DNA of 59,103 nt from Eubacteriales bacterium (lineage in GTDB: Bacteria; Bacillota; Clostridia; Oscillospirales; Butyricicoccaceae). Positions 52,637-59,103 of the stretch are shown here, in pieces (the first letter of the stretch is position 1; each line of letters begins with the position of its first letter). The stretch spans positions 1 to 59,103 of the forward strand of contig JAUNWG010000007.1 of NCBI GenBank assembly GCA_030540435.1, in the 5' to 3' direction. Position numbers and translations under genes: made by a program. The notes under the pieces were generated by a model. It was not told the DNA's origin. It made no database searches and was given only the letters and a program-made list of their open reading frames with translations.

Positions 52637-53866
52637 ATGAATCAAAAACTATTTTCAAAGGATTTTACGTTGGTTGTGATCGGCCAGATCATTTCATTAT
52701 TTGGCAATGCGACAATACGGTTTGCGCTGCCTTTGTACTTATTAAATCTGACTGGTTCATCTGCTCTTTATGGAGCTGTTACAGCTTGTGCTTTTGTGCC
52801 TGCAATTTTACTGTCACCCATAGGCGGTATCGTTGCAGACAGGGTAAACAAAAGAAATGTCATGGTATTATTGGATTTTATCACTGCTGTGATTATTTTA
52901 GCATTTTCCATGCTCATGAATGAAGTAGATCTTATCCTTTTGCTGACGGTTACACTGATGTTTTTGTATGGCATTGCAGGCGCATATCAGCCGGCAGTGC
53001 AGGCGAGCATACCGGCGTTGGTCATGCAGGAGCATTTTATGGCGGCAAATTCTATTATTAACACAATCAGCTCCTTTTCGTCTTTCATCGGTCCTGTACT
53101 TGGCGGCATTTTATACAGTACATATGGATTAAAACCGGTGCTATGGGTTTGCACGATATGTTTTATGTTGTCAGCAGTTATGGAAATTTTTATCCATATT
53201 CCATTTTCAAGGGAGGATGATCGTGGAGGGATTTGGAAAACGGCGAAGGCGGATTTTGCTGAAAGTATCCACTTCATACAAAAAGATAAGCCTGTCATAG
53301 GAAGGGCGCTGCTTGTAATTTGTGGGATAAACCTGTTTTTATCAGCAATGATTATTGTTGGAATGCCGTATCTCATAACGGAGGTGCTGCAGCTGGAAGC
53401 AGGGCAGGCAAATCAGTTATATGGCTTTGCAGAGGGCGCACTGGCCGCAGGGGGACTCATGGGCGGTATCTGTGCGGGTGTTTTTGCAAATAAGCTCACA
53501 ATAAAAAAATCAGGAAATCTGGTTGTAGCCTGCGCCATATGCGTATTCCCCATGGGAGCAGCGCAGATGTTGTTTTCATCCGGGATGGTAAATTATATTG
53601 TTATGACGGTATGCTGTTTTGTTATTATGATTTTTTCGACGATTTTTACTGTACAGATGATGTCTTTTGTCCAGACGGAAACGCCGCAAAAGTTAATAGG
53701 GAAAGTGATTTCTGTGATCCTCACGGTTTCTATGTGCGCGCAGCCGTTGGGGAATGCGCTATATGGCATTCTGTTTGAAATGTGTCGGGGTTTTGAATAT
53801 ATTGTAATGTTATTTGCTGGGTTTGTTTCTTTGGCAATCGCAATGCGCACAAAGCATATCTTTTAA
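52637..53866 (+). CDS. MFS efflux transporter
   Basis: The 409-residue protein has about 12 hydrophobic helices and the MFS motif A loop GGIVADRVNKRN between helices 2 and 3, typical of the EntS/macrolide-efflux (DHA3-like) branch. It is the last gene of the tetR-ABC-MFS run. Its codons look clearly more A/T-rich than the housekeeping genes nearby (many ATA, TTA, AAA), which hints at recent acquisition. Exported compound unknown. Confidence 0.88.
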   Translation: MNQKLFSKDFTLVVIGQIISLFGNATIRFALPLYLLNLTGSSALYGAVTACAFVPAILLSPIGGIVADRVNKRNVMVLLDFITAVIILAFSMLMNEVDLILLLTVTLMFLYGIAGAYQPAVQASIPALVMQEHFMAANSIINTISSFSSFIGPVLGGILYSTYGLKPVLWVCTICFMLSAVMEIFIHIPFSREDDRGGIWKTAKADFAESIHFIQKDKPVIGRALLVICGINLFLSAMIIVGMPYLITEVLQLEAGQANQLYGFAEGALAAGGLMGGICAGVFANKLTIKKSGNLVVACAICVFPMGAAQMLFSSGMVNYIVMTVCCFVIMIFSTIFTVQMMSFVQTETPQKLIGKVISVILTVSMCAQPLGNALYGILFEMCRGFEYIVMLFAGFVSLAIAMRTKHIF

Positions 53867-53877
53867 GCTGGAGCATA

Positions 53878-54015
53878 TGAAAAGAGAGGGAACCGGCGTC
53901 GGTTCTCTCTCTTTGATCTCCTTCGATGCCAAAAAAACTATGGTTCTCTGGATTCTCCGCTGTGCGGCCGCATGCGACGCTAAATGACGCCAAAAGCGCC
54001 GTGCGCATTGATTTG
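53878..54015 (-). repeat. Family A hairpin repeat, copy A6 (head-truncated)
   Basis: Inverted copy starting 12 bases after the MFS stop: GAGAGGGAACCG/CGGTTCTCTCTC, hairpin with AACTATGGTT, then GCGCCGTGCGC, where it stops just before the antitoxin promoter of TA copy 2. Confidence 0.8.
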
Positions 54016-54016
54016 C

Positions 54017-54159
54017 TTGACACTTCGAGACTCTCATGCTACAATAAAAATACAAAAAGAAAAGGACATACCGATAGACGGTGTGACCTTCTTCTATATT
54101 GGTTGTAAAGAAATAACCGCTATGAAGTTATCAGCTTGGCGGTTATTTCTTTTTGTTCT
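54017..54159 (+). ncRNA. Antitoxin RNA of TA copy 2, with promoter
   Basis: TTGACA (54017-54022), 17-bp spacer, TACAAT (54040-54045), start near 54052, end at the hairpin 54109-54150 plus T run. The first ten bases of the spacer differ from copy 1, while the -35 hexamer and spacing are the same. Confidence 0.7.
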
Positions 54160-54389
54160 GATTATTCTGAATCAGAGCTACAATAGCGACGATCAACATG
54201 CCGAAGTCTGCCAGAAGTGTGAGCAACTGCAACAGTTCTGAATATGTAACGTACATATTGTATCACCCTCCCTTCCGAGAGGATGCGCAAAGAAATTGTT
54301 TACTGCCCCTCTCATAGAATGAAGAAGGAGGTCAGCACCGCCTACCCGTAAATGGTATGCCCTTTTCCTGTAATTAAGGATAGCAGAAG
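54035..54389. repeat. Duplicated type I toxin-antitoxin cassette, copy 2
   Basis: Same 355-bp block as 35718-36072. It sits between the heads of two oppositely oriented family A repeats (A6 and A7). The toxin promoter is TTGACT (54405-54400 on minus), 17-bp spacer, TATCCT (54382-54377). Confidence 0.85.
54143..54256 (-). CDS. Holin-like type I toxin peptide, copy 2
   Basis: Encodes the same 37-residue peptide as 35826-35939, with the same GGAGGGTGAT ribosome site, leader and terminator-embedded stop. Both copies keep an open frame and both promoters, so neither looks decayed. Because the sequences are identical, each antitoxin RNA should act on both messages. Confidence 0.75.
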   Translation of the reverse strand: MYVTYSELLQLLTLLADFGMLIVAIVALIQNNQNKKK

Positions 54390-54409
54390 GAAATAGATAA
54401 GTCAAGAAA

Positions 54410-54628
54410 ATGCAAATCTCAGCTATCGCATTACACGCCGCGCGCGGCGCTTTTGGTTTCATCAGCGACGTGCGCGGCCGCACAGAGGAGAGTCCAGAGA
54501 ACCGTAGGTTCTTTGGCGCCTGAGAGGGAGCCACGAGGGAGAGACCCGGCGTTAGGGTCTTTCCCTCGTGATGCACGGTATGTGTTCTGGCTGAAAGTAA
54601 CTGGCAAATCAGAAAAATCGACAATACC
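54410..54628 (+). repeat. Family A/E chimera, copy A7
   Basis: Head and first hairpins are family A (GCCGCGCGCGGCGC, CCAGAGAACC/GGTTCTTTGG). The third hairpin and tail are the family E module (GAGGGAGAGACCC/GGGTCTTTCCCTC, then CACGGTATGTGTTC). It ends four bases from the glgB stop. Confidence 0.8.
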
Positions 54629-54632
54629 TTCC

Positions 54633-56468
54633 TCACGCAATCACCAGCAAGCTGCCCGACAGCGGTGCGAGCTTCACCTGTCCGCCGGTGGATTTTTCAT
54701 TGGTCACACCGGAGCCGGAATAGCACGAATCATCCGTGTTGATCAGCTCTGTCCAGCTTCCGCCCAGCTCCGGCAGGTTCACATGCACTGGATGCAGACC
54801 GAAATTCATCACACAGATCATGGTTTGCTGTCCATCTGCGGACCGGCGGGCGAAGGCAAACACGGTTTGTGGGCTGCCCGGTGTGTTCAGCCAACGGAAC
54901 GCACGCGGATCATATTCTGTGTCATACAATGCGCGGTATGTGCCGCCGATCTTTTGCAGGTCGCGGCAGAAATGGTTGAACGAATCGTGCATCGGATAGG
55001 TCATGAGATTCCAGCCGAGTGCCTTTTTCTCATCCCATTCGCGGAATTCTGCCATTTCATTGCCCATGAAGTTGAGCACCTTGCCCGGATGTGCGCACAT
55101 ATAGAGATACAGCAGGCGCGTCTGGCTGAATTTCTGTTCGTAATCGCCCCACATTTTATCGACGATGGTATGCTTGCCGTGTACGACTTCATCGTGTGAC
55201 AGCGGCAGGATGAACAGGTCATTATAGAAATATGCCATAGAGAACATCAGCAGATGCCGCGCATGGTAGCGGTCGTTCGGATGCAGCGACAAGTATTCCA
55301 GCGTATCGTTCATCCAGCCCAGATCCCACTTGTAATCAAAGCCCAGACCGCCATACTGCGGCGGCGCAGTGACCTTTAAGTAATTGGAGGAATCCTCTGC
55401 GATCAGCAGGACGTCCGGATAGGTCTGCTGCAAATAGTAGTTGGTATTGCGCATGAACCACATACCGGCATCATTTTCCCGCTCATCCGGATTGCCGTTA
55501 CGATAGATCAGCTGGGAGACTGCGTCATAGCGCAGACCGTCGATGTGATAATAATTGATCCAGAAATCAAAGGAGGATTTCATAAAGGACAGCACATGCG
55601 GTTTGGTATAATCGAACAGCACCGAGCCCCATTCGGTATATCGATCTGCTTCATTGGCGGATTCATACACAAAGCCGCCGTCAAACTGATGTAAACCGAA
55701 GAAATCCGTGACAAAATGCAGCGGGACAACGTCGAGTATTACGCCGATATGCGCCTGATGGCAGCGGTCGATCAGCTCCATCAGCCCCTCCGGCTCGCCA
55801 TAGCGGCTGGTGGCGGAGAAATAACCGGTCGCCTGATAGCCCCAGGAGCCGTCAAACGGATGCTCATTCAGCGGCATCAGCTCAATATGCGAAAAGCCCT
55901 GTTCCTTTACGTATGGGATCAGCTGATCGGCAAGCTCCCGATAGGTCAGCATGCGGCCAAATTCCCGCTCTTCTGCCGTGGGGGCGTTCTCCTTGTCCTG
56001 CTCCTCGCGGCGCCATGAACCGGCGTGTACCTCATAAATGCTGATTGGGCTGTTGTAGCGCTTGTAATCCTTCCCGCGCTCTGCCATCCATGCATCGTCA
56101 TGCCATTCATAAGTGCCAATGTCCCACACACGCGATGCGCTGGACGGACGCAGCTCGGAATAAAAAGCAAATGGGTCGGCGCGGTCGACAACATTTCCAG
56201 TCTGCGTGACCGTGCGGTATTTATATAATGAGCCAAAAGGCAGGTCGCGGCAAAAGATCGTCCAGGTGCCGTCCGCATGGCGGTTCATCTGCCAGCCTTC
56301 CCAGTTGTTAAAATCACCGACGAGCTTCATATCCGCGGCATAGGGTGCATATACACGAAATTCAATACCGTCCTGCTCATATTTCCGTACCGGATGTGCG
56401 CCAAAGACCCGGTAGCCCTCTGCGCTCTGACCGGAGAGATATTGTCGGATGATTTTATCTGTATTCAT
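54633..56468 (-). CDS. glgB: 1,4-alpha-glucan branching enzyme
   Basis: GlgB (GH13) makes alpha-1,6 branches in glycogen. The 611-residue form has the CBM48 domain (EFRVYAPYAADMKLVGDFNNW, about residues 35-110) but lacks the extra N1 domain of long GlgBs. The catalytic barrel shows DVVPLHF, the nucleophile Asp in DGLRYDAVSQLIY, the acid Glu in LLIAEDSS and LSHDEVVHGK, and the C-terminal beta domain follows. AGGAGG precedes ATG 56468; an upstream in-frame ATG is not supported. No other glycogen genes are nearby. Confidence 0.94.
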   Translation of the reverse strand: MNTDKIIRQYLSGQSAEGYRVFGAHPVRKYEQDGIEFRVYAPYAADMKLVGDFNNWEGWQMNRHADGTWTIFCRDLPFGSLYKYRTVTQTGNVVDRADPFAFYSELRPSSASRVWDIGTYEWHDDAWMAERGKDYKRYNSPISIYEVHAGSWRREEQDKENAPTAEEREFGRMLTYRELADQLIPYVKEQGFSHIELMPLNEHPFDGSWGYQATGYFSATSRYGEPEGLMELIDRCHQAHIGVILDVVPLHFVTDFFGLHQFDGGFVYESANEADRYTEWGSVLFDYTKPHVLSFMKSSFDFWINYYHIDGLRYDAVSQLIYRNGNPDERENDAGMWFMRNTNYYLQQTYPDVLLIAEDSSNYLKVTAPPQYGGLGFDYKWDLGWMNDTLEYLSLHPNDRYHARHLLMFSMAYFYNDLFILPLSHDEVVHGKHTIVDKMWGDYEQKFSQTRLLYLYMCAHPGKVLNFMGNEMAEFREWDEKKALGWNLMTYPMHDSFNHFCRDLQKIGGTYRALYDTEYDPRAFRWLNTPGSPQTVFAFARRSADGQQTMICVMNFGLHPVHVNLPELGGSWTELINTDDSCYSGSGVTNEKSTGGQVKLAPLSGSLLVIA

Positions 56469-56506
56469 ATAAATGCGCCTCCTGCGGTAACAAAATATCA
56501 AATAAT

Positions 56507-56535
56507 ATTATACCATTGTTACAAATACGGTGCAA
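56507..56535 (-). promoter_or_regulatory. Promoter of glgB
   Basis: Minus strand TTGCAC (56535-56530), 17-bp spacer, TATAAT (56512-56507). Confidence 0.65.
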
Positions 56536-56618
56536 TCATAAAAGACAGGAATTGTGATAAAAGACATTGCGGCAGATTATGTTGGATTATATGGATTATG
56601 TGGATTTTGTGAAATCAA

Positions 56619-56647
56619 GTGACAAATGCGTACAGATACGATATAAT
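56619..56647 (+). promoter_or_regulatory. Promoter of the Ig-like protein gene
   Basis: GTGACA (56619-56624), 17-bp spacer, TATAAT (56642-56647). Confidence 0.6.
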
Positions 56648-56720
56648 AAAACTGGATAAAAATTTGCTTTTCGGGTGTATCTGAAAATCAGATTGCACCG
56701 GAACAGAAAGGACGATAGCC

Positions 56721-58142
56721 ATGATTCGATACAGGCGGATCGGATGCATCCTGCTGGCGGGCGTGGTGCTTGGCGGCGCATTGGTTTATGCTGCGCCGGA
56801 GCAAATGGCACGGGCGGCTGAGCAGATCATGCAGGAAGAAAAAGGCACACCGGTACTCGGCCTGTTGCCGGACCAGCCGGTAGCGTATACATTAAAAGTG
56901 AAGGAAACCGTACAGCTGACTGCACAGGATGTGCAGCAGGACGGCGACACGGAGATAAGCAGTGGCAGCGGTTCGCCGGCGGACAACAGCATCCGCTGGG
57001 CATCGGACAATGAAGCTGTTGCGACGGTGGATAAAAATGGACTTGTCACGGCGGTGGCAAAGGGCCAGACAGCTATTTATGGCGCGTGTGCTGACGGCAG
57101 CATTTTAACATGCAAACTGACGGTTTCGGGCGACGCTGTCACCGGTATCACGCTGGACAAAAAGGTCGTTTCCATGATTCCCGGTGAACAGACCGTGATA
57201 CGGGCGGCAGTGCAGCCTGCGCAGAGCGGCGCGACTGTGACTTGGTGGTCGGACAATACAGCGGTTGCCAGTGTGGACGACACAGGCCGCGTGACTGCGG
57301 TCAAGGTGGGCACAGCGGTGATCACGGCTTCTGCGGACGGCATCACAGCGAGCTGTACGGTCAATGTAACCGAAACGGCGCAGCGGCCGGAACAGCCGAC
57401 AGGCCCGTCCAATGAGAACAGTGATAATAAAACAAATGGCACAAACGGTACCAATGGTACGACCGGCACAAACAGCACGACCAAATACCCGTTTTACAGC
57501 GGGGCAACGGGGGCAGGCGGCGTATTGTACATGCCCGGCTCGACCATCCCGTCCACGGCAATCCGAACCTATGAGATGCCGAAAAATATCCCATCCGCTT
57601 CATTTTTGACGATAGAGAGCGATATGGGCGCCAATACCACGGCGGCGCTGACCCAGCTCAAGCAATATGGCGTCAGTGCGACATTCTTTGTACCGGTGGG
57701 AGATTTGTACACTGCGGACAACCTGCTGCGGCAGATCGCCGGAGAGGGGCACACCATCGGCCTGCTGCTCACACCGGAGCAGGCAAAGGACCCGGCTGCT
57801 GCTGTCAGCCTGATGAATGCGGCAAATGAACAGCTGTCTGTCATTACCGGCACACCGTCCCGCATCGTGCGGGTACAGAGCGGCAGTGCAGGCAGCATGA
57901 CAACCGACGGGCTGGCTGTGCTGCAGGCGGGCGGCTATTGCCTGTGGGACTGGAACAGCGCACCGGGAAGCTATGACGCGGCAGTCCGCGCACTGAATAC
58001 GACCGGCAGTGTCACGCTGCGGCTGGACAACAGCGCGACGACGGCAACGACATTACAGCAGCTGCTGCCATATATGAGATACTGTGGCATTCCGGCAAAG
58101 AGCCTGAGCACAGGCGACACGCCAGTGTGCCAGCTTTCGTAA
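56721..58142 (+). CDS. Secreted protein with two Big_2 domains and a deacetylase-like domain lacking metal ligands
   Basis: The 473-residue product has an N-terminal signal or anchor helix (residues 6-24), two bacterial Ig-like Big_2 domains at about 55-135 and 138-218 (each with W-x-S-D-N-x-A-V-A-x-V and G-x-V-T-A-V), and a Thr/Asn/Gly linker (about 222-255). A C-terminal domain of about 190 residues has the layout of a polysaccharide deacetylase (YGVSATFFVPVG, LLRQIAGEGHTIGLL). The usual metal-binding Asp pair reads FLTIESDMG and the H-x3-H motif reads HTIGLLL, so catalysis is doubtful. It may bind wall glycans. AAAGGA precedes ATG 56721. Confidence 0.8.
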   Translation: MIRYRRIGCILLAGVVLGGALVYAAPEQMARAAEQIMQEEKGTPVLGLLPDQPVAYTLKVKETVQLTAQDVQQDGDTEISSGSGSPADNSIRWASDNEAVATVDKNGLVTAVAKGQTAIYGACADGSILTCKLTVSGDAVTGITLDKKVVSMIPGEQTVIRAAVQPAQSGATVTWWSDNTAVASVDDTGRVTAVKVGTAVITASADGITASCTVNVTETAQRPEQPTGPSNENSDNKTNGTNGTNGTTGTNSTTKYPFYSGATGAGGVLYMPGSTIPSTAIRTYEMPKNIPSASFLTIESDMGANTTAALTQLKQYGVSATFFVPVGDLYTADNLLRQIAGEGHTIGLLLTPEQAKDPAAAVSLMNAANEQLSVITGTPSRIVRVQSGSAGSMTTDGLAVLQAGGYCLWDWNSAPGSYDAAVRALNTTGSVTLRLDNSATTATTLQQLLPYMRYCGIPAKSLSTGDTPVCQLS

Positions 58143-58162
58143 CACGATTATAAAAAACAGCA

Positions 58163-58198
58163 CGGCGGCATCGGAAAAATCTGGTGCCGCCGCTTTTC
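58163..58198 (+). terminator. Terminator of the Ig-like protein gene
   Basis: CGGCGGCA...TGCCGCCG then CTTTTCGC. Confidence 0.8.
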
Positions 58199-58261
58199 GC
58201 TTGAGGAAAAAGCTGGTATACTATATATTATGAAGAGAAAAATTTGAGGGAGGATACAGAC

Positions 58262-58942
58262 ATGGACAGCGGAAAATTACTGACGGATAAGGTCGCGGAT
58301 GATATTGTGCGCACGATCATCGGCAGGGAATTGAAGCCGGGCGACAAGCTGCCAAATGAATTTGAGCTGGCGTCCAAGCTGGGCGTCGGGCGCAGCACCG
58401 TGCGCGAGGCGATCAAAATACTGGTCAGCCGCAATGTGGTAGAAATTCGCCGTGGCGCAGGCACATTTGTCTCCGCGCGCAGCGGCGTCAGTGAGGACCC
58501 GCTGGGACTGCAATTTTTAGACGACACCACCCGTGTCGCAACCGACCTGCTCCAGCTGCGGTTTTTGATCGAGCCGCGTTTGGCGTCGCTCGCTGCCGGA
58601 AACAGTACGCCCGAACAGCTCGCGGAAATGATGCAGCTGTGCGATGCATGTGAAAAGAAGATGCTCGCCGGTGAGAGCTTTGCAGAGGAAAACACCTCGT
58701 TCCACGCGGCGATCGCACGCGCCTCCGGCAATGTGGTCGTGCCCAACCTTGCCGTTATTTTGTGCGGTCCATCGTCTATGATGCCGGGCACGCCGAGCCA
58801 GGACATGCGGCGCGAGCTGGCGCGCACCCACCGGGAGATCCTCTCTGCCATTGCTGCGCGGGACGGCATGGCGGCATACGACGCGATGCTGCTGCATCTG
58901 GCGCAGTGCCGCCGGAGCATTGCGGAGCAGTCCCTGCGGTGA
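58262..58942 (+). CDS. GntR-family (FadR/FCD) transcriptional regulator
   Basis: The 226-residue protein has the GntR winged helix (residues about 8-75: KLPNEFELASKLGVGRSTVREAIKIL and VEIRRGAGTFV) and a helical FCD ligand domain (about 95-220, with LRFLIEPRLASLAA, ENTSFHAAIARASGN and HREILSAIAARD, whose Asp/His set normally binds a metal). Such regulators respond to acids such as lactate, gluconate or hexuronates. GGAGG precedes ATG 58262. Targets are not visible in the window. Confidence 0.92.
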   Translation: MDSGKLLTDKVADDIVRTIIGRELKPGDKLPNEFELASKLGVGRSTVREAIKILVSRNVVEIRRGAGTFVSARSGVSEDPLGLQFLDDTTRVATDLLQLRFLIEPRLASLAAGNSTPEQLAEMMQLCDACEKKMLAGESFAEENTSFHAAIARASGNVVVPNLAVILCGPSSMMPGTPSQDMRRELARTHREILSAIAARDGMAAYDAMLLHLAQCRRSIAEQSLR

Positions 58943-59030
58943 CGGGGAGGAACAGGCACAGACAGCACGGCAAAATACGCGGATTTCGTTGTGCAATCTA
59001 CCAAAAGCGCCAAAATCCCCGAAATATGTG

Positions 59031-59103
59031 TTGACTTTCCGCTCCCGGAGTGGTATCCTAATCAGGCGCTCAACGAGAGGGCATGAGAAAACCGAAGAGA
59101 TTG
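59031..59103 (+). promoter_or_regulatory. Promoter and start of an unidentified transcript at the window edge
   Basis: TTGACT (59031-59036), 17-bp spacer, TATCCT (59054-59059). About 38 bases of transcript are visible, containing GAGAGG and an ATG at 59083. The ribosome-site spacing (two bases) is too short for a normal start, so a structured leader is as likely as a gene start. Confidence 0.5.

Noticed and set aside
54410..54628. Repeat arrays considered as a CRISPR array
   Set aside because: Copies are single, scattered over 50 kb and over 150 bp long, with no regular spacers and no cas genes.

Overview
This window is the replication-origin region of a low-to-mid GC Gram-positive bacterium of the class Clostridia. 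It looks like a gut-type member of the Oscillospiraceae/Butyricicoccaceae group, but that placement is inferred from gene order, spore-type genes and repeat style and was not tested. Every core gene is typical chromosomal housekeeping. Coding strand flips at about 15.6-15.9 kb, between rpmH (minus) and dnaA (plus). DnaA boxes lie upstream of dnaA, and a dnaA-dnaN spacer carries DnaA boxes plus a DnaA-trio-like unwinding tract.

Layout. 0-3.7 kb: a UPF0303 protein, a small lipoprotein, and a two-gene spore-cortex-lytic-like (SpoIID/PG-binding) pair. 4.1-15.6 kb, all minus: rpmH-rnpA-yidD-yidC-jag-mnmE, then mnmG-rsmG, three perfect parS sites, parA-parB, a coiled-coil membrane protein and serS. 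15.9-26.7 kb, plus: dnaA-dnaN-yaaA-recF-remB-gyrB-small ORF-gyrA-rnhA. 27-35.4 kb: trmN6-like, rsmI, a PaaI-type thioesterase, nifS-iscU and mfd. 36-46.4 kb: an oxidoreductase divergent from an AraC regulator, a PrsA-like foldase lipoprotein, a GT2 glycosyltransferase, a two-component system, a DEAD-box helicase and an unidentified protein. 46.5-59.1 kb: a DUF1836 regulator, clpB with a CIRCE operator, a TetR-ABC-MFS efflux module that looks AT-rich and acquired, glgB, an Ig-like/pseudo-deacetylase secreted protein, a GntR/FadR regulator, and at the very end a promoter opening an unknown transcript.

The unusual content is between the genes. (1) Two apparently identical 355-bp cassettes (35718-36072 and 54035-54389) each encode a 37-residue hydrophobic, lysine-tailed peptide on the minus strand. 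A convergent plus-strand small RNA faces it, both promoters are sigma-A-like with 17-bp spacers, and the two RNAs share one bidirectional terminator whose stem includes the toxin stop codon. This is the architecture of type I toxin-antitoxin loci. The 5' ends of toxin mRNA and antitoxin RNA also resemble each other in sense orientation. (2) A second, unrelated Fst-like type I locus sits at 41.5 kb. Two further minus-strand RNA genes (28.9 and 47.4 kb) resemble its antitoxin but have no toxin gene beside them. (3) At least three families of intergenic repeats (called A, B and C here) are built from consecutive hairpins. The stem sequences differ between copies while base-pairing is kept, which indicates selected structure and apparent swapping of hairpin modules. 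Most copies lie just downstream of stop codons.

No rRNA, tRNA, CRISPR array or intact insertion sequence was seen.
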